Numbered from the stretch's first letter, positions 10,587-21,954 are shown. The stretch is DNA of 64,000 nt from Asterias rubens (GCF_902459465.1 NC_047066.1:21951047-22015046); one strand, 5' to 3'. Notes: generated by a model from the letters alone, not told the origin. Numbers and translations: made by a program.

Positions 10587-11003
10587 CAGTTTCAGAACAA
10601 ACTCGCTTTGGACGGGTTGTCATGGCCGATTGTGCAAAAAGTAAGTTTTCAAAACTCAGCCTCCAAAAGTTTTAAAAACAAAGACTATAAAGCAAACTCA
10701 CACAAGCGGAACACAGTCCTTCTTTTCTAAGGGCCCGTAGCACTTGGGCATGCTTTTAAAAGAATTTTAGTGCATAATACGTTTCAATTTGGAGAAGTTT
10801 CGGACGACATAATTCGGTAGTTCTAACCTGCACATTTCAACAATGTCGTCTGCGCACCGAATAATTTGAGTCAACACATGTGTTTTTTTATTTTACTTTT
10901 CGGCCTGCGGGTTGTGTTGTAAAATCCAACATTTCTTCAAATTCTGCGAATGAAAATTCTTTGCAGCACTTTTATTTTCAAGACAACTAAAATCTCAACT
11001 CAC

Positions 11004-11200
11004 CATTACACTTTTGTAGTAGTTTGAACTCGGAAATCCGGTGAAAAGCTGAATTTCTTGGAGATAAAAGACACGGAAACTTTTCAAAGTCCTAATTTTG
11101 TTCTTTGAAATTTGCAAATCATGCAGATTCTCACCTACGACCCCAGCCGGCGTCCTCCGTCCAGCCCCCAGCCAATCAGCAACCAGCTTTGATATTTGCA
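11004..11200 (-). other. Candidate first exon, transcription unit 1
   Basis: On the minus strand the stretch ends in a strong donor, GTAATG|GTGAGTTGAGA, at 11004. A second possible donor (GTCGTAG|GTGAGAATC) lies at about 11135. The last 60 bases and the intron start are clearly similar to 54109-54170, where the same GTGAGTTGA donor occurs. A frame opening with ATG at 11249 runs open to the donor but is not conserved in the 54-kb relative, so coding is doubtful. The minus-strand exon cluster at 0.2-5.8 kb lies downstream, making this its best 5' end. The transcription start is not determined. Confidence 0.45.
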
Positions 11201-11275
11201 TAACAAAGCCGGACCTTCTAGAATTTTCTTGCCCAACTTTTGTGACCATATAAGGTACTAAATGGGCGGGCCTTG
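11150..11275 (-). promoter_or_regulatory. Promoter-like region of unit 1
   Basis: It contains a CCAAT box (CAGCCAATCAGC on the plus strand), an octamer ATTTGCAT, a perfect CArG-type box CCATATAAGG and a GC box-like GGGCGGGCC, all within 130 bases upstream of or overlapping the candidate first exon. The octamer also occurs upstream of the 54-kb relative. Motif matches are seen; factor binding is not shown. Confidence 0.4.
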
Positions 11276-11753
11276 CAAGGGATGAAACTATTTATTTTAA
11301 AAGGGGTGATCGGGTACGTCTTCTTGCATGGGGTAAACTCGTTTAATTATAAACCAGTGTTTACATGGTGAGATTATTATTGACTGATAATTAAGTGAAC
11401 AATGACCCTAGCAGAAAATAGAAGACACAGAATAATAGAACTGAGATTTGTTGTCTTAAGGTATGGAGAATTTAGAAGTTGATCAATACCACCATCCGCT
11501 GAGAAGTAGGTATAACACCTGTTTTGATAGACACGTAGTGAGAAATTAAAAATTTATCAATTGGATTATACTATTTGTATGGTTTCAATATCCCAAATAA
11601 CTTTTCTTTTTCCAAGACAGTTTTCTTCGCTATTTACATAAAAAAATTACTTTTTTAACAGATCAATCTTTAGTCGCTATCTGCCAATTTCCAAATATTT
11701 GTTTTCGGGTAATTTCGTCAGTTTCTTTTCACCCCGTTGAACCCGACTCTTCC

Positions 11754-12259
11754 TAGTCTTGGTGCAAGACGTTTCTCGTTTCCCTTTTCACGCACACCGC
11801 GGCCAATTCACCAACAGCGCCCGCACCGACTCAATCCGCACCGACTCACGTGACTTAGTTCACTCACCGCTCCCCCGGCCAGGGAAGCCATTGTCATTAT
11901 AATACATTGCAAACTTTTCGGATTTCCACCGCACAACAACAAACGCACATGTGCATTTCCCGGGTTCCCGCGGCAGCAGCGATGTTTACTCGGACAACGA
12001 TGCATGCAAGTTACCAGGCTGGCCCGCTTCTCTGTTTCCAGTTGTGCGCGTGCGTAGTATTTTGTTGACCCACACGTTGAATATGTATACGGAGGTCACA
12101 TAACTCAAACATGTACACGGACCAAGACGTTTCTCCGGGGGAGCGGTGAGTGAACTAAGTCACGTGAGTCGGTGCGGATTGAGTCGGTGCAGGCGCTGTT
12201 GGTGAATTGGCCGCGGTGTGCGTGAAAAGGGAAACGAGAAACGTCTTGCACCAAGACTA
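11754..12259. mobile_element. MULE-like long-TIR element (506 bp)
   Basis: The two ends are 125-bp inverted repeats (11754-11878 and 12135-12259) with a single mismatch. A 9-bp direct repeat, GACTCTTCC, flanks it exactly (11745-11753 and 12260-12268). Long TIRs plus 9-bp target duplications are the usual signature of Mutator-like elements. The 256-bp core has no credible transposase frame. The element is much richer in CpG than its surroundings, and its TIRs carry E-box-like CACGTG. The MULE assignment is by structure only. Confidence 0.7.
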
Positions 12260-12269
12260 GACTCTTCCC

Positions 12270-13830
12270 TGCCATTGATCCCCATTATTATTATGGAAGG
12301 ATACCCTTCCCCACGTGGGTGACCCAACGCTTCTCTGTCCCTACCAAGTAGTCTGTACACTTTCTGTACAGCCTTTTGTTAAGTTGTGTTAGCATCTGAG
12401 AAGTCAGGGAAATGATCAACCAATGTTGTTGTTTTTGTTTTACACGTGTTTGACATACGATCGAAACAGGGGACTGATTTCATAAATCTTATAAGCAGAA
12501 AAAAATACAAACAAATTTAGTGGGGCACCAGTCAAAACAGTAACCTTTTCTGTGATTAGCAAGATGTTTTTCTTCGTAAAACAAAAGTTAGCTATAAACT
12601 AGGTCAAAGATCTACTATTAAAGTTCAAGTTACATGACGCCCGACGACAGTTGATTATTTATTTATTACTTTTATTTATTTATGTAAAAACAATATTATT
12701 GAATGCCGGAATAATGAATACTCGAGAGTTCCAAGACTCCTCGAAATTGTTTTTATCAGAAAATACATTCAAATAAACTTTTTTTTTAACAGCCGTGTTG
12801 ATCCCAAGAGGGCGCAATACCGAGGTATGTGCACTTTCGTACCTAAAAGCACAACCAAATGCTTACCAGAATAAGGTTACCAGTCAAACTATTACGTGAG
12901 ATGTACTATTTGCTGTAACTGGTACCCTGCTCATTGCTGCCTAGCAGAAGACATGGGCTTTCTCATTGATATTCCTTGCCAAAACAAAAAAGGGTCGATT
13001 TTTTGCCTATAATCGATTCCATGTTTTGTTATCTTTATGCTACTTTTGCCTATCGATTAGCGTTATGTTTTCAAAATTTAGTGTTCTTGAAAATATCGAC
13101 TTTGGTAACCGGCTTGTGTTTCGGTTACTTCTATTATTTGGAAATCGGTATCATTGGGTCTGTTCTTCGCGCACTGTCTATTTCCAACGACGAGGCGAGT
13201 ATCGATGCGAAGTGAGCAATTTGAGGCCGAGGTAAATGTCAATTATTTCTTCATTAACCACCACTCTTCCTTCTTCTAAATGAATCGAACATATCTTCAG
13301 GTATTTCTCATTTGAAAAATTTAACTGATCTTTGCATAGGTTGTAATACTTCAACAAATTATGAGTTTATTTTTTAGGTAAGCGCGGATTCACTTTTTAA
13401 AATGGCGATTTTACCCACGCCGTATAGCCTACGTTACACACGTTACACTGCAGCCATGCTGTTTCAATTTCCGACCCATACTTTCAAAGTATTTTTTGCT
13501 TTTTTTCTACAGATATCAATTGAATCTTTAAAGCCAAAAACACGTAACGACAAACAAAACATGTCAGAATCACAAAAAGATACCATCCTCCCCCAAAAAA
13601 ATAAAAAATAAATAAAACATCAATCATCAATGACAATGTCAATACTTAATGACTATCAAATAACTAAAAATAATTAAATAGAATTAATTAAACAACAGAC
13701 AGAAAAACTTCCAGAATGTTTTGAGCAAATTACCAGCAGCTGAGCTCATTCTCCATCAACTAACGTCCTTCGATGTCGGTTTTTTTAATAACCAATATAT
13801 CGAAAATTCAATAGCGAGTATACTCATGTC
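12270..13830. other. Intergenic stretch with two decayed repeats
   Basis: It contains two GCTTAGCA-family remnants (about 12471-12578 and 12833-12955). I found no exon I can support. It separates the minus-strand promoter at 11.2 kb from the plus-strand exons at 14.3 kb and could hold the plus-strand promoter, but I see no decisive signal. Confidence 0.35.
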
Positions 13831-13847
13831 GATATATCAAAGGATGA

Positions 13848-13979
13848 GGATAACTTTCCGTATGGCGCCACCACTTTTTCACTCATTTTTACAAAAAAGG
13901 AAATATATATCAGGTAAATTAGATACTATATTATTTTATTTCGAATGAAAAAGTGGTGGCGCCATACGGAAACTTTTCC
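13848..13979. mobile_element. Small MITE with 8-bp target duplication, copy 1
   Basis: The ends are about 34-bp inverted repeats containing TTTCCGTATGGCGCCACCAC. An 8-bp direct repeat, AAGGATGA, flanks it (13840-13847 and 13980-13987), as for hAT-type transposons. A second copy is at 53753-53893. No coding capacity. Confidence 0.8.
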
Positions 13980-14336
13980 AAGGATGAAGCCAATTAAAAA
14001 CAGTTCTAAAAAACAAAAAACAAAGACCGACAGTTTTATAACGTGGTTTATACTTAACGATTTTTTGCCCCGCCATGCTCCGTTTTTTCTTCTTCTACCA
14101 ACAAAGAAAAGACGTGATTTCGTTGCCGCTTCTGCTCTCTAGGCAAAGAGAGAAAGTTAGCTCCCTGTATGATTGACACCATCTCCATAGGCATGCTCCT
14201 GTTTCGGTATAGTTTGTTTACACACAGAGGTACCAATAATATCATCTGCGGCTAAAACAGTATCTACATATTTTGATTAATATTAAAGGAAATAATTATT
14301 ATATTATTTTATTTTGCATGTTACAGGAACCAAGTA

Positions 14337-14409
14337 GATGTCTGAGACCTGGAGTTCCTAACAATGTACCAAGAGTCTGATAAATGAATTGCTCACTCCT
14401 TGATAAAAG
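14337..14409 (+). CDS. Candidate exon b1 of plus-strand unit
   Basis: Acceptor TTTTGCATGTTACAG precedes it and donor ATAAAAG|GTAAGG follows. From its first base it reads EPSRCLRPGVPNNVPRV and then TGA, the same frame as the copies at 15805 and 17155, with an in-frame loss of 9 bases against 15805. The stop lies about 30 nt before the donor, so the unit is either a C-terminal exon with a downstream intron in the 3' UTR, or noncoding. The product is not recognised. Downstream sequence to about 14560, including a TTCTTCTATTGTACCTCCTA block, is duplicated after 15929. Confidence 0.45.
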
Positions 14410-14949
14410 GTAAGGGGAAACTCCTGAGTCCTGACATTAGAACAGCTGTTAGTTCATAAATCTATCATGGTTTCCTTCATTTCTTGGCAAACTTGCCACC
14501 TTTCTTCTATTGTACCTCCTACTGGCCACCGAACTGTAAAATTGAGTGAACTTTATGTTGGGGGTGGGGGAGGGAATTAATAGTGTTTTGGGGAAAATAA
14601 AATATCAAATTTTCCTTGCATCAAAATTTAACACCAAGAGTGATAACTAGTTAACACATAATGGTGGTGTGGGGGTTGTTTTGCTTTGCAAAGTTTGTCA
14701 TAAAAAAAAACCCAAATGAAACCAAATTCATTTTTACCTTTTGGTTGTGTGGCAGCTGATCAAATTTGGGCAGCTTGTTGCAACCGCTTTGAGCATTATT
14801 TTTGATACAAGCTGATTCCGGTGTTATGGTTGCCATTATTCTAGTACACGAAGATTCACCCGAAAAAGAGTGGAATTGTGGAACCCTTGCTGCAGATGAA
14901 GAAAAACCACAACACACCTCTTTTACATAATTTTGTTTATTCTTGTTAG

Positions 14950-15055
14950 CTACAGACAGATGCCAATGTCGGATGAAGACTACCACTCCAAAAGTAGATC
15001 CATGATGTCCATGCTGCCCAGTGTCAAAGTACAACGATGTCTTCCAAAACAAAAG
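14950..15055 (+). CDS. Candidate exon c1 of plus-strand unit (106 nt)
   Basis: Acceptor TTATTCTTGTTAG precedes it and donor CAAAAG|GTAAGAAC follows. One base completes the previous codon; the remaining 105 nt are open, starting YRQMPMSDEDYHSKSRSMMS and ending VQRCLPKQK at a codon boundary. The next exon b2 begins in the same phase, so c1-b2 join into an uninterrupted frame. The paralogue c2 at 16381 keeps length, phase and splice sites. No known domain; the peptide is basic and rich in Ser and Met. The minus-strand 144-codon frame across this region is probably fortuitous. Confidence 0.55.
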
Positions 15056-15804
15056 GTAAGAACCAGTTTCAACATGGAGGTTCAATAGTGTTGCTTATTT
15101 GGACTATTTAAATTCCTGGCCCAACATAGACCACTGAAAAAATGGTTTTATAAACATACATGTTAAAGAATCAAGGATGTCTTCATCAACAGTTAAATTG
15201 AACAATATCAACAACCACATAATTTGAGATGCATCATTACAAGTGTTAAGTTCTTCTCTCTGCAGTTGTTATTGAAATTTGATTAAAACAAAACTTACCC
15301 ACCCCCTTCAATTTTTTACTAGTGTGTTTTCTTGCCATTGGTGGCGCTTTTCAAGGTTCCCAGCACTAAAGACCCATAAAATTTAAAAAGTGAAATTAAC
15401 ACTGAATTACCACTTCCTCGGAAAACCAGTGTAAAAGCAGTCTGTGTTGTGATGTAAAATTTGTCAAATCATGAACTTGAAGATTGTTTATCTCCGCTAA
15501 TGTGAAACTTCCACAGCGCTGTTTTGATGAAAACTCTGCATTTTGGCTGAGCTTGACACAAATCAAATTAATTGTTTTTTGTTTAATTGTGAACCCATTT
15601 TTAGATATATAGAAAGGAAAAAGAGTGTGTATAATTGTAAATCATTACACATTCAATTTTGTTTTAAAACAAAAGAACAAACATTTAAATCTTGCTTTAG
15701 GTGATCTTTATTGATAAATCTCAAACTACCCTTGTGCTTATTACTTGTTATTATTTTTACTGGCTAAATAAGGCGTTATTGTTTTATTTGTTTGTATGAT
15801 ACAG

Positions 15805-15929
15805 CGAGAGTTGTCATCTCCACAGAGATCTACTCATCAACCAAGTAGATGTCTGAGACCTGCAGTTGATGAGCTTCCTAACAATGTACAAAGAGTCTGA
15901 TAAATGAACTGCTCTCTCCTTGATAAAAG
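15805..15929 (+). CDS. Candidate exon b2 of plus-strand unit (125 nt)
   Basis: Acceptor TTTGTATGATACAG and donor ATAAAAG|GTAAGG. In phase with c1 it reads RELSSPQRSTHQPSRCLRP, then AVDELPNNVQRV and TGA. It is the longest b copy on the plus strand and carries the ATCTCCACAGAGATCTACTC form of the family core. The minus-strand copies at 38-43 kb lack one base around the Gln-Pro codons, which shifts their frame relative to this copy. That is a point against strict coding conservation. Product unknown. Confidence 0.5.
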
Positions 15930-16380
15930 GTAAGGGAAACTCCCGAGTCGTGAACATTAGAACAGCTGTTAGTTCATAAATCTATCATAGTTTCCTTCAT
16001 TCATTGGAAAACTTGCCACCTTTCTTCTATTGTACCTCCTACTGGCCACCAAACTGTAAAATTGAACGGATTGGGGGGGGGGGGGTGGTAAAGTATTCTA
16101 ACACTTTAAAACCTGTGCCATTATTCTAGAACATGGAGTTTCATAATAAAAAAAGAGTATAATCGTCATCTGTTTGATTCCTCAACCCCCCCCCCACCCC
16201 CCTAGAACAAAAAGAAAATCACAGAAACATGGGCCATCTTTTTTCATTTTGCTTGAACTGTTGAAATCAAGATGACTTGAACGCTGCCCTCAAATTGTAA
16301 AAGCCTTATCAAATTGTTGCCGCAGATGAAGATGCACAACAACACACCTCTTTTACAAGATATTGTTTATTTTTGTTTAG

Positions 16381-16486
16381 CTACAGACAGATGCCATTGT
16401 CAGATGAAGTCTACCTCTTCAATAGTAGATGCATGATGCACAATCTACCCAGTGTCAAAGTACAGCAAGGTCTTCCTTATCAACAG
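16381..16486 (+). CDS. Candidate exon c2 of plus-strand unit (106 nt)
   Basis: Acceptor TATTTTTGTTTAG and donor CAACAG|GTAAGAAC. It reads YRQMPLSDEVYLFNSRCMMH, then NLPSVKVQQGLPYQQ, open throughout. Against c1 there are substitutions only and no gaps. By eye about 12 of 35 codons differ in amino acid and only about 4 are silent, while the surrounding introns contain many indels. This suggests a frame-constrained but fast-changing peptide, or chance in a short stretch. Confidence 0.55.
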
Positions 16487-16740
16487 GTAAGAACTAACTT
16501 CAACATGTGGGTTCAATAACTAATAGTTCAAAGTGTTGCTTTTTTAGACTTTTTATAATTTTGGCTCAACAAAAACCACGGACAAAAAGGTTTTATAAAC
16601 ATACAAGCTAGAGAATCGGGGCTTTCATTGTCATTAGTTAAATTTAATTATATGAACCAACATTAATTTGAGATTTTAGACAGCTCAAAATAATTTTGTT
16701 GAAACCAATTTGATTGAGTTTTACTCAATTGTATGTATAT

Positions 16741-17015
16741 ATTACATGTGGCACTTATTATGTCCTTGAGCAAGACACTTAACAGTAAGCTTCTCTCCAC
16801 CCAGGGGTAAATGGGTACCTGTGAGGGCAAAGTTGGTTCTTGTGATTGATTAGCTTAGTATTTGGCAGCACAGGCTGTATACTTCCCAGGGAGCTGAGAT
16901 AGTTTAAGGAATTATTTATGGCCAAGTGACCAGGGGTAATAATGTTGAAGCGCCATGAGCGCCACTATGTGACCGACCCGAGCGCTGAATAAAAAGCCTT
17001 TATTATTATTATTAC
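16741..17015 (+). repeat. SINE-like repeat with TTA tail
   Basis: It contains GTCCTTGAGCAAGACACTTA, CCACCCAGGGGTAAATGGGT, GGGAGCTGAGATAG and GCGCCATGAGCGCC, and ends in an (ATT)n run. These blocks recur in short interspersed repeats of echinoderms and other deuterostomes (recollection). It lies in the intron between c2 and b3. Confidence 0.65.
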
Positions 17016-17134
17016 TATTAAAAATGTTGAAGTTGATCCTTAATGGTAAATGTTCAAACTGCCCTTGAACTTTATTACTTGCTCTTACTTCAAAGCTTAA
17101 TAAAGCGTTATTGTATTTTTGTTTGCATTGATAG

Positions 17135-17249
17135 CTGGGGCAGTCATCAGACAGCGAGGGCAGTCATCTCCACAGAGATTTACTCATCCACCAATTAGAT
17201 GTCAGAGACCTGCAGTTGATGAGCTTCCTAACAATTTACATTGAATCAG
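17135..17249 (+). CDS. Candidate exon b3 of plus-strand unit
   Basis: Two acceptors are possible: TTTGCATTGATAG before 17135, or CAGACAG before 17155, which matches the b2 exon start. Donor TGAATCAG|GTAAAT. From 17155, in phase with c2, it reads RGQSSPQRFTHPPIRCQRPA, then VDELPNNLH and TGA. From 17135 a different frame is open to the donor. The donor sits upstream of that in b1 and b2. The 20 bases between the acceptors look like a partial duplication of the exon start. Confidence 0.45.
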
Positions 17250-17702
17250 GTAAATAAACTGCTCTCCCCTTCCTTTATAAAAGGTTGCGGAAATTATTTT
17301 GCACATTACGAAGCTGATGGATCAATCATGAATCCTTTCCATTTTTGTTTTCATTAATTTTTTCACTACTTTGTCTTGACAATAGACCAATTCATAAGGC
17401 TTCGCCCTCCGTTGAAAACATTTCGCTCACGTGGCTGTTAAATATATCTACACAAACTGAAATAATAACAACTTTTCTTGGGGGGGGGGGGGCGGGGGAT
17501 TTGGGAAGTAAATAATTTGAAAACAAAATTTACACATACCTCAACATAATGGCTGTTCCTTCAAATGCTTATATCTCATTGTTCGATCTCGATCATCTTT
17601 ATCTTCTTCTTTTTTGAGTACATGAAAAAGTAAAATTACATTGTTTAATGTCACAGTCTAAATATACCTTAATAATAAACATTTGTTTGTCTTAATACGT
17701 AG

Positions 17703-17806
17703 ATGGTGTCTACCTGTCACACATTTCCGAGACCTGCAACTGTGTGTAGTCAGCCCACTGTCTACATATCACCTGTTAATATGTGTGAGGGTTACGCAAG
17801 AGGAAG
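17703..17806 (+). CDS. Candidate exon b4 of plus-strand unit (104 nt)
   Basis: Acceptor TTGTCTTAATACGTAG and donor GAGGAAG|GTAAAA. From its first base it is fully open and begins MVSTCHTFPRPATVCSQPTV. The FPRPA part aligns with CLRPA of b2 and PRPA of the minus-strand copies, so it is a diverged family member. It is the last unit I can detect in this cluster. It could equally follow b3 in another phase, where a stop appears after about 15 codons. Confidence 0.45.
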
Positions 17807-19073
17807 GTAAAATACCTGTGGTTGTTTTACACTAACATCAAAGGGTGGTCTGTTTTTGCAGCACTCATACCAACAGAATATCTCGTCACATACCACAACA
17901 TTTTTGGGGATGAAATGCTGGCACCAGCCTAACCCGAAATGAGAGGTCTGTCCCTACAGATTGATAACAGATTTAAAAGATAGGAAACATGTTTTTGATT
18001 AACAAAACCCCTTTAACTGTACAAAATTACAATTTTAAATAATTAAAAAGGTTTTTAGTACAAACCATTGATATTTCTTCTCAAGTTAAACCATAAACTA
18101 GGAATGAAATTATTTCGCATCGTATGATGATAAGTAAAAGATCTGGAATGTGCTGTACACCATGCCTGACCTAAAACAAATTTACAAAATTTAGTTCAGG
18201 CAAATCGGATCCAATTTATTTAAGGTACACTTTGGCAAAATTGATCTGAAAATTTAAATGATGTATAAATGGAGTTATCATTAATGGATCACCATATTTT
18301 GATGACAAGGGCAAATTAAACGCCCCTAGTAATGGCTAGTTCATTTAATAATAATAAATTAAAATAACAAATACAATACTGTGCCATGTCTGTCTAAAAG
18401 ACACTCCTGGCGCAGGAGAGATGCAGAAGCAAGATTGCAATGAGTTACATTGTTAAGCACAAATATAAGTTTTTGACTTCATTTTTTGTGTCCTGTTACA
18501 TCTTAGGACACCTCAATGTTTTTATCTCACAGCATAAAAAAAGCTGATATCCTAGAGAGTGTAGCAAATAACTCTCATTACAATCTTGAAAGCTTCAGAG
18601 TTTGAGAGAAAAAGTAATTTTTATTATTGAAACCTCACAGTCTTCAAGGCATTATATATGAAGGAATCCTAAATGAGCAACAAGCTCGTTGATTTCATTT
18701 GTAAGTAGACATGTTAATTGTTTAATGTCGGAGGCAGATGTAATCTAACATTCAAGTAAACATCTTGTAAAAAGTAAGTGTACAATTTGCAAGCAAGCAC
18801 ACAATGTGTGTGTTTGAACTCACAAAGTTTGAGAAAAATGTACTGTTTCTCGGGGTGGAATACTTCTTCGAAAGAGTGGCTTTAAGATTTCAGAAAGATA
18901 GTGGGTCTGGTATAGACTTTTGTTACCAGGAGGAAAAAACCTTATCTTAAAATCAGATTTCTTGCAAGGTACACTTATTTTACTCCACAACTTAAAGCTT
19001 CACAACATTTTAAAGTCAACTCATAGCTCAATAATTATAAGTAGCCATAATCTTTGCTCTTAATGTTGTTGAC
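17807..19073. other. AT-rich stretch downstream of plus-strand exons
   Basis: No further exon-like unit, RNA gene or known element end is supported. There may be 3' UTR or intron here, but no polyadenylation site could be singled out. Confidence 0.4.
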
Positions 19074-19265
19074 TTAAAGACACTGGACACTCGTGGTAAT
19101 TACTCAGCATAATTGTTAGCATAAAAAACTTACTTGCTTACGAGCATGGGAGTGCTGTTGATAGTATACAACGTTTTGAGAAACAGCTCCCTCTGAAGTA
19201 ATTTGGTTTTTGAGAAAGAGGTAAAATCTCACTCAAATCTTACGCAAGGTGTACAGTGCCTTTAA
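19074..19265 (+). mobile_element. TTAA MITE family 1, internally deleted
   Basis: It starts TTAAAGACACTGGACACTCG, has TTAGCATAAAAAACTTAC and CAGCTCCCTCTGAAGTAA, then jumps to the end TACAGTGCCTTTAA. The middle half of the family consensus is missing. Confidence 0.75.
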
Positions 19266-19675
19266 GAGGTATTATTTGCATAATGGACAAAGATCAGTAA
19301 AGCAAATTGTTATTTTATATTAATGAAAAACTAGACATTTAAATAAAAATGTCCTTCACAAGTTTTGCCTAATAATATGTGACAGGCTGACGAAACCATA
19401 ATCTCTGAGCCAATAAGTATTTTGATATTTTCTGTATAAATTAATTAATTGACCAAGTGAAAAAACATGATTTAAAACCAAAATCCCAATACCAGACGTT
19501 GTAGTTTCTTGACAGGAATACCTGATTTAATGACAGAACTGTTGCACCATAATCAATTGGGCAAGAAAACATTCCTTATAGTAAAAAGTGTTACTAGCAT
19601 ACAATCTGTCGCTAAAGATTTTTCTATGATTTCTGGTATTTGGATTTTAAAACTTACACATTTTCAAAGAGGTGC

Positions 19676-19845
19676 TTAAAGCCCAAAAGTAGCTAAGCAC
19701 AAACATAAATATGCTTACCAAAATATGGTTACCAGCCTAACTACCTTACTATGTGAACAATTTGTGACTGGTATGGTATCCTGCTCATTTCTGCTGAGCT
19801 GAAAACTGCTAAGCGATATTTTCAGCTAAAGCAGCTCTGTGAAGA
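19676..19845. mobile_element. GCTTAGCA-family MITE
   Basis: It contains TAGCTAAGCACAAACATAAA, TATGCTTACCAAAATATGGT, TGACTGGTATGGTATCCTGC and the inverted end CAGCTAAAGCAGCTC, as in other copies. Confidence 0.7.
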
Positions 19846-20134
19846 TGACTTTGTTGTGCTTAGCTACAAGAAGGGTCATGAGAGTGCATAAAACATCACT
19901 CTGCAAAAGATTCAAAGGTTTTGAAAATAAAACTAAATTAAAACTATTGTCTTACGCTGATAATCTTACGCTGATAATGTTAAGATTACTTGTTTACATT
20001 ATAATATACTCTTTGAAGTTTGAGTTGTCAAATAAAATGATTCTATAAATGAAAAAAAGAAATCTCTCTATTTCCCTTACTTAATGTGCTATTGTTTTAC
20101 ATAAAATGTGTTAACTTAAAAGTATTTAACTAAA

Positions 20135-20920
20135 TAGTATCATACCACACCTTTAATATTAAAAACCCCTGCCGTCAAATTACATCTTAGAACAACCACT
20201 TTAATAGAAATAGTTCCACCCCATTAAATACTTTGAATAAAAAGTACTACACCACACCTTTAATGCAAAAACCCCCCTTCCGTTAAATTACATCTAAGAA
20301 TAACCACTTTAATAGAAAAAGCTCCACCCCATTAAATACTTTAAATAAAAGGTACCATACCACATCTTTAATACGAAAAACCCCTAGCGTTAAATTACAC
20401 CTAAAATTTACCACTTTAATAGAAATAGTTCCACCTCAATAAATACTTTGAATAAAAAGTACCATACCACACCTTTAATATTAAAAAAAAAAAACCTACC
20501 GTCAAATTACATCTAAGAATAACCACTTTGATAGAAAAAGTACACCCCATTAAATACTTTGACTAAAAAGTACTACACCACACCTTTAATACAAAAACCC
20601 TTTTCATTAAATTACATCTAAGAATAACCACTTTAATAATACAAGTTCCACCCATTACATACTTTAAATAAAAGGTACCATACCACATCTTTAATACGAA
20701 AACCCCTACTGTTAAATTCACCTAAGAATAACCACTTTTATATAAATAGTTCCACCCCATTAAATACATTAACTAAAAAGTATCATACCACACCTTTAAT
20801 ACCAAAAACCCCTACCGTCAAATTACATCTAAGAATAACAACCACTTTAACATAAATAGGTCCACCCCATTAAATACATTAACTAAAAAGTATCGAAAAA
20901 CACCTTTAATACACCACTTC
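20135..20920. repeat. Tandem array, about 107-bp unit, 8 copies
   Basis: Units marked by CCACACCTTTAAT begin near 20145, 20252, 20360, 20468, 20578, 20683, 20788 and 20899. Each also carries AAATTACATCTAAGAATAAC and TTCCACCCCATTAAATAC. Copies are 80-90 percent alike by eye. The array is AT-rich and has no shared open frame. Confidence 0.9.
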
Positions 20921-20995
20921 AATGGATACCACCCAACTCCCCCGGATACCAACCATCTCATCCCAACGTACCCCCTAGTCCTCGCAAGCTTTATT

Positions 20996-21700
20996 ATGCC
21001 CGTCTCAGCCCAACACAACACTCACCCTCAACCCAAGTCCTCATCTCAAACAGCCCACCCCATTACTCCTACCATCACCCAAACCCCCATCCCAACTGTC
21101 CATCCCACTCTCCTACCATCACCCCAAGTCCTCATCCTAAACAGTCCAGCCAATTACTCCTACACCATCACCCCAAGTCCTCATCCCAAACAGTCCAGCC
21201 AATTACTCCTACACCATCACCCCAAGTCCTCATCCCAAACAGTCAAGCCCATTACTCCTACACCATCACCCCAAGTCCTCATCCCAAACAGTCAAGCCCA
21301 TCACTCCTACACCATCACCCCAAGTCCTCATCCCAAACGTTCAAGTCCATCATCACTCCTACCATCACCCCAAGTCCTCATCCCGAACAGTCAAGCCCAT
21401 TACTCCTACACCATCACCCCAAGTCCTCATCCCAAACGTTCAAGTCCATCATCACTCCTACCATCACCCCAAGTCCTCATCCCGAACAGTCAAGCCCATC
21501 ACTCCTACCATCACCCCAAGTCCTCATCCCAAACAGTCAAGCCCATCACTCCTACACCATCACCCCAAGTCCTCATCCTAAACAGTCAAGCCCATTACTC
21601 CTACACCATCACCCCAAGTCCTCATCCCAAACAGTCAAGCCCATCATCATTCCTACAATCACCCAAGACCTCATCCCAACCAACCGAGCCCACTGGCTAA
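20996..21700. repeat. 49-bp minisatellite (C-rich), about 12 copies
   Basis: Unit CACCCCAAGTCCTCATCCCA plus AACAGTCAAGCCCATTACTC, mostly 49 bp with occasional 5-6 bp variants. It directly follows the 107-bp array. One plus-strand frame stays open for 234 codons, but only because all three frames of the unit lack stops and 49 is not a multiple of 3, so the frame cycles through three readings rich in Pro and Ser. I therefore list it as a repeat, not a gene. An intrinsically disordered peptide cannot be excluded. Confidence 0.85.
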
Positions 21701-21954
21701 CCAGCAAACTCCCAGCCCCTTGCCCGGGAGTATCAGAGCAGAGGCAACCCTTACCCTAGCCCACTGAGCAACCTCCTTGGCCCCTCAGCACTTAGAAATT
21801 TTACTCCTCCAGCCAAGCTCCAAGGCCCTTGGTAGGCCCTTGGTCAACTCTCAGATCAGCTAGAAATCCAAGGGTTGAGCCAGGGAAAATAAATTCTGAA
21901 ATATTTCTAAGTCAGCCATTTTTAACTTCATCACTCCAAAAACCGTTAGATTTT

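Noticed and set aside
14651..15085. 144-codon minus-strand frame
   Set aside because: It overlaps the better-supported plus-strand exon c1 and its splice sites; the corresponding frame is not preserved in the duplicate around c2.
20996..21700. 234-codon Pro/Ser-rich frame as a repetitive protein
   Set aside because: The 49-bp unit cycles the frame, so the same DNA is read in three different ways. This is expected of a stop-free minisatellite and gives no conserved peptide repeat.
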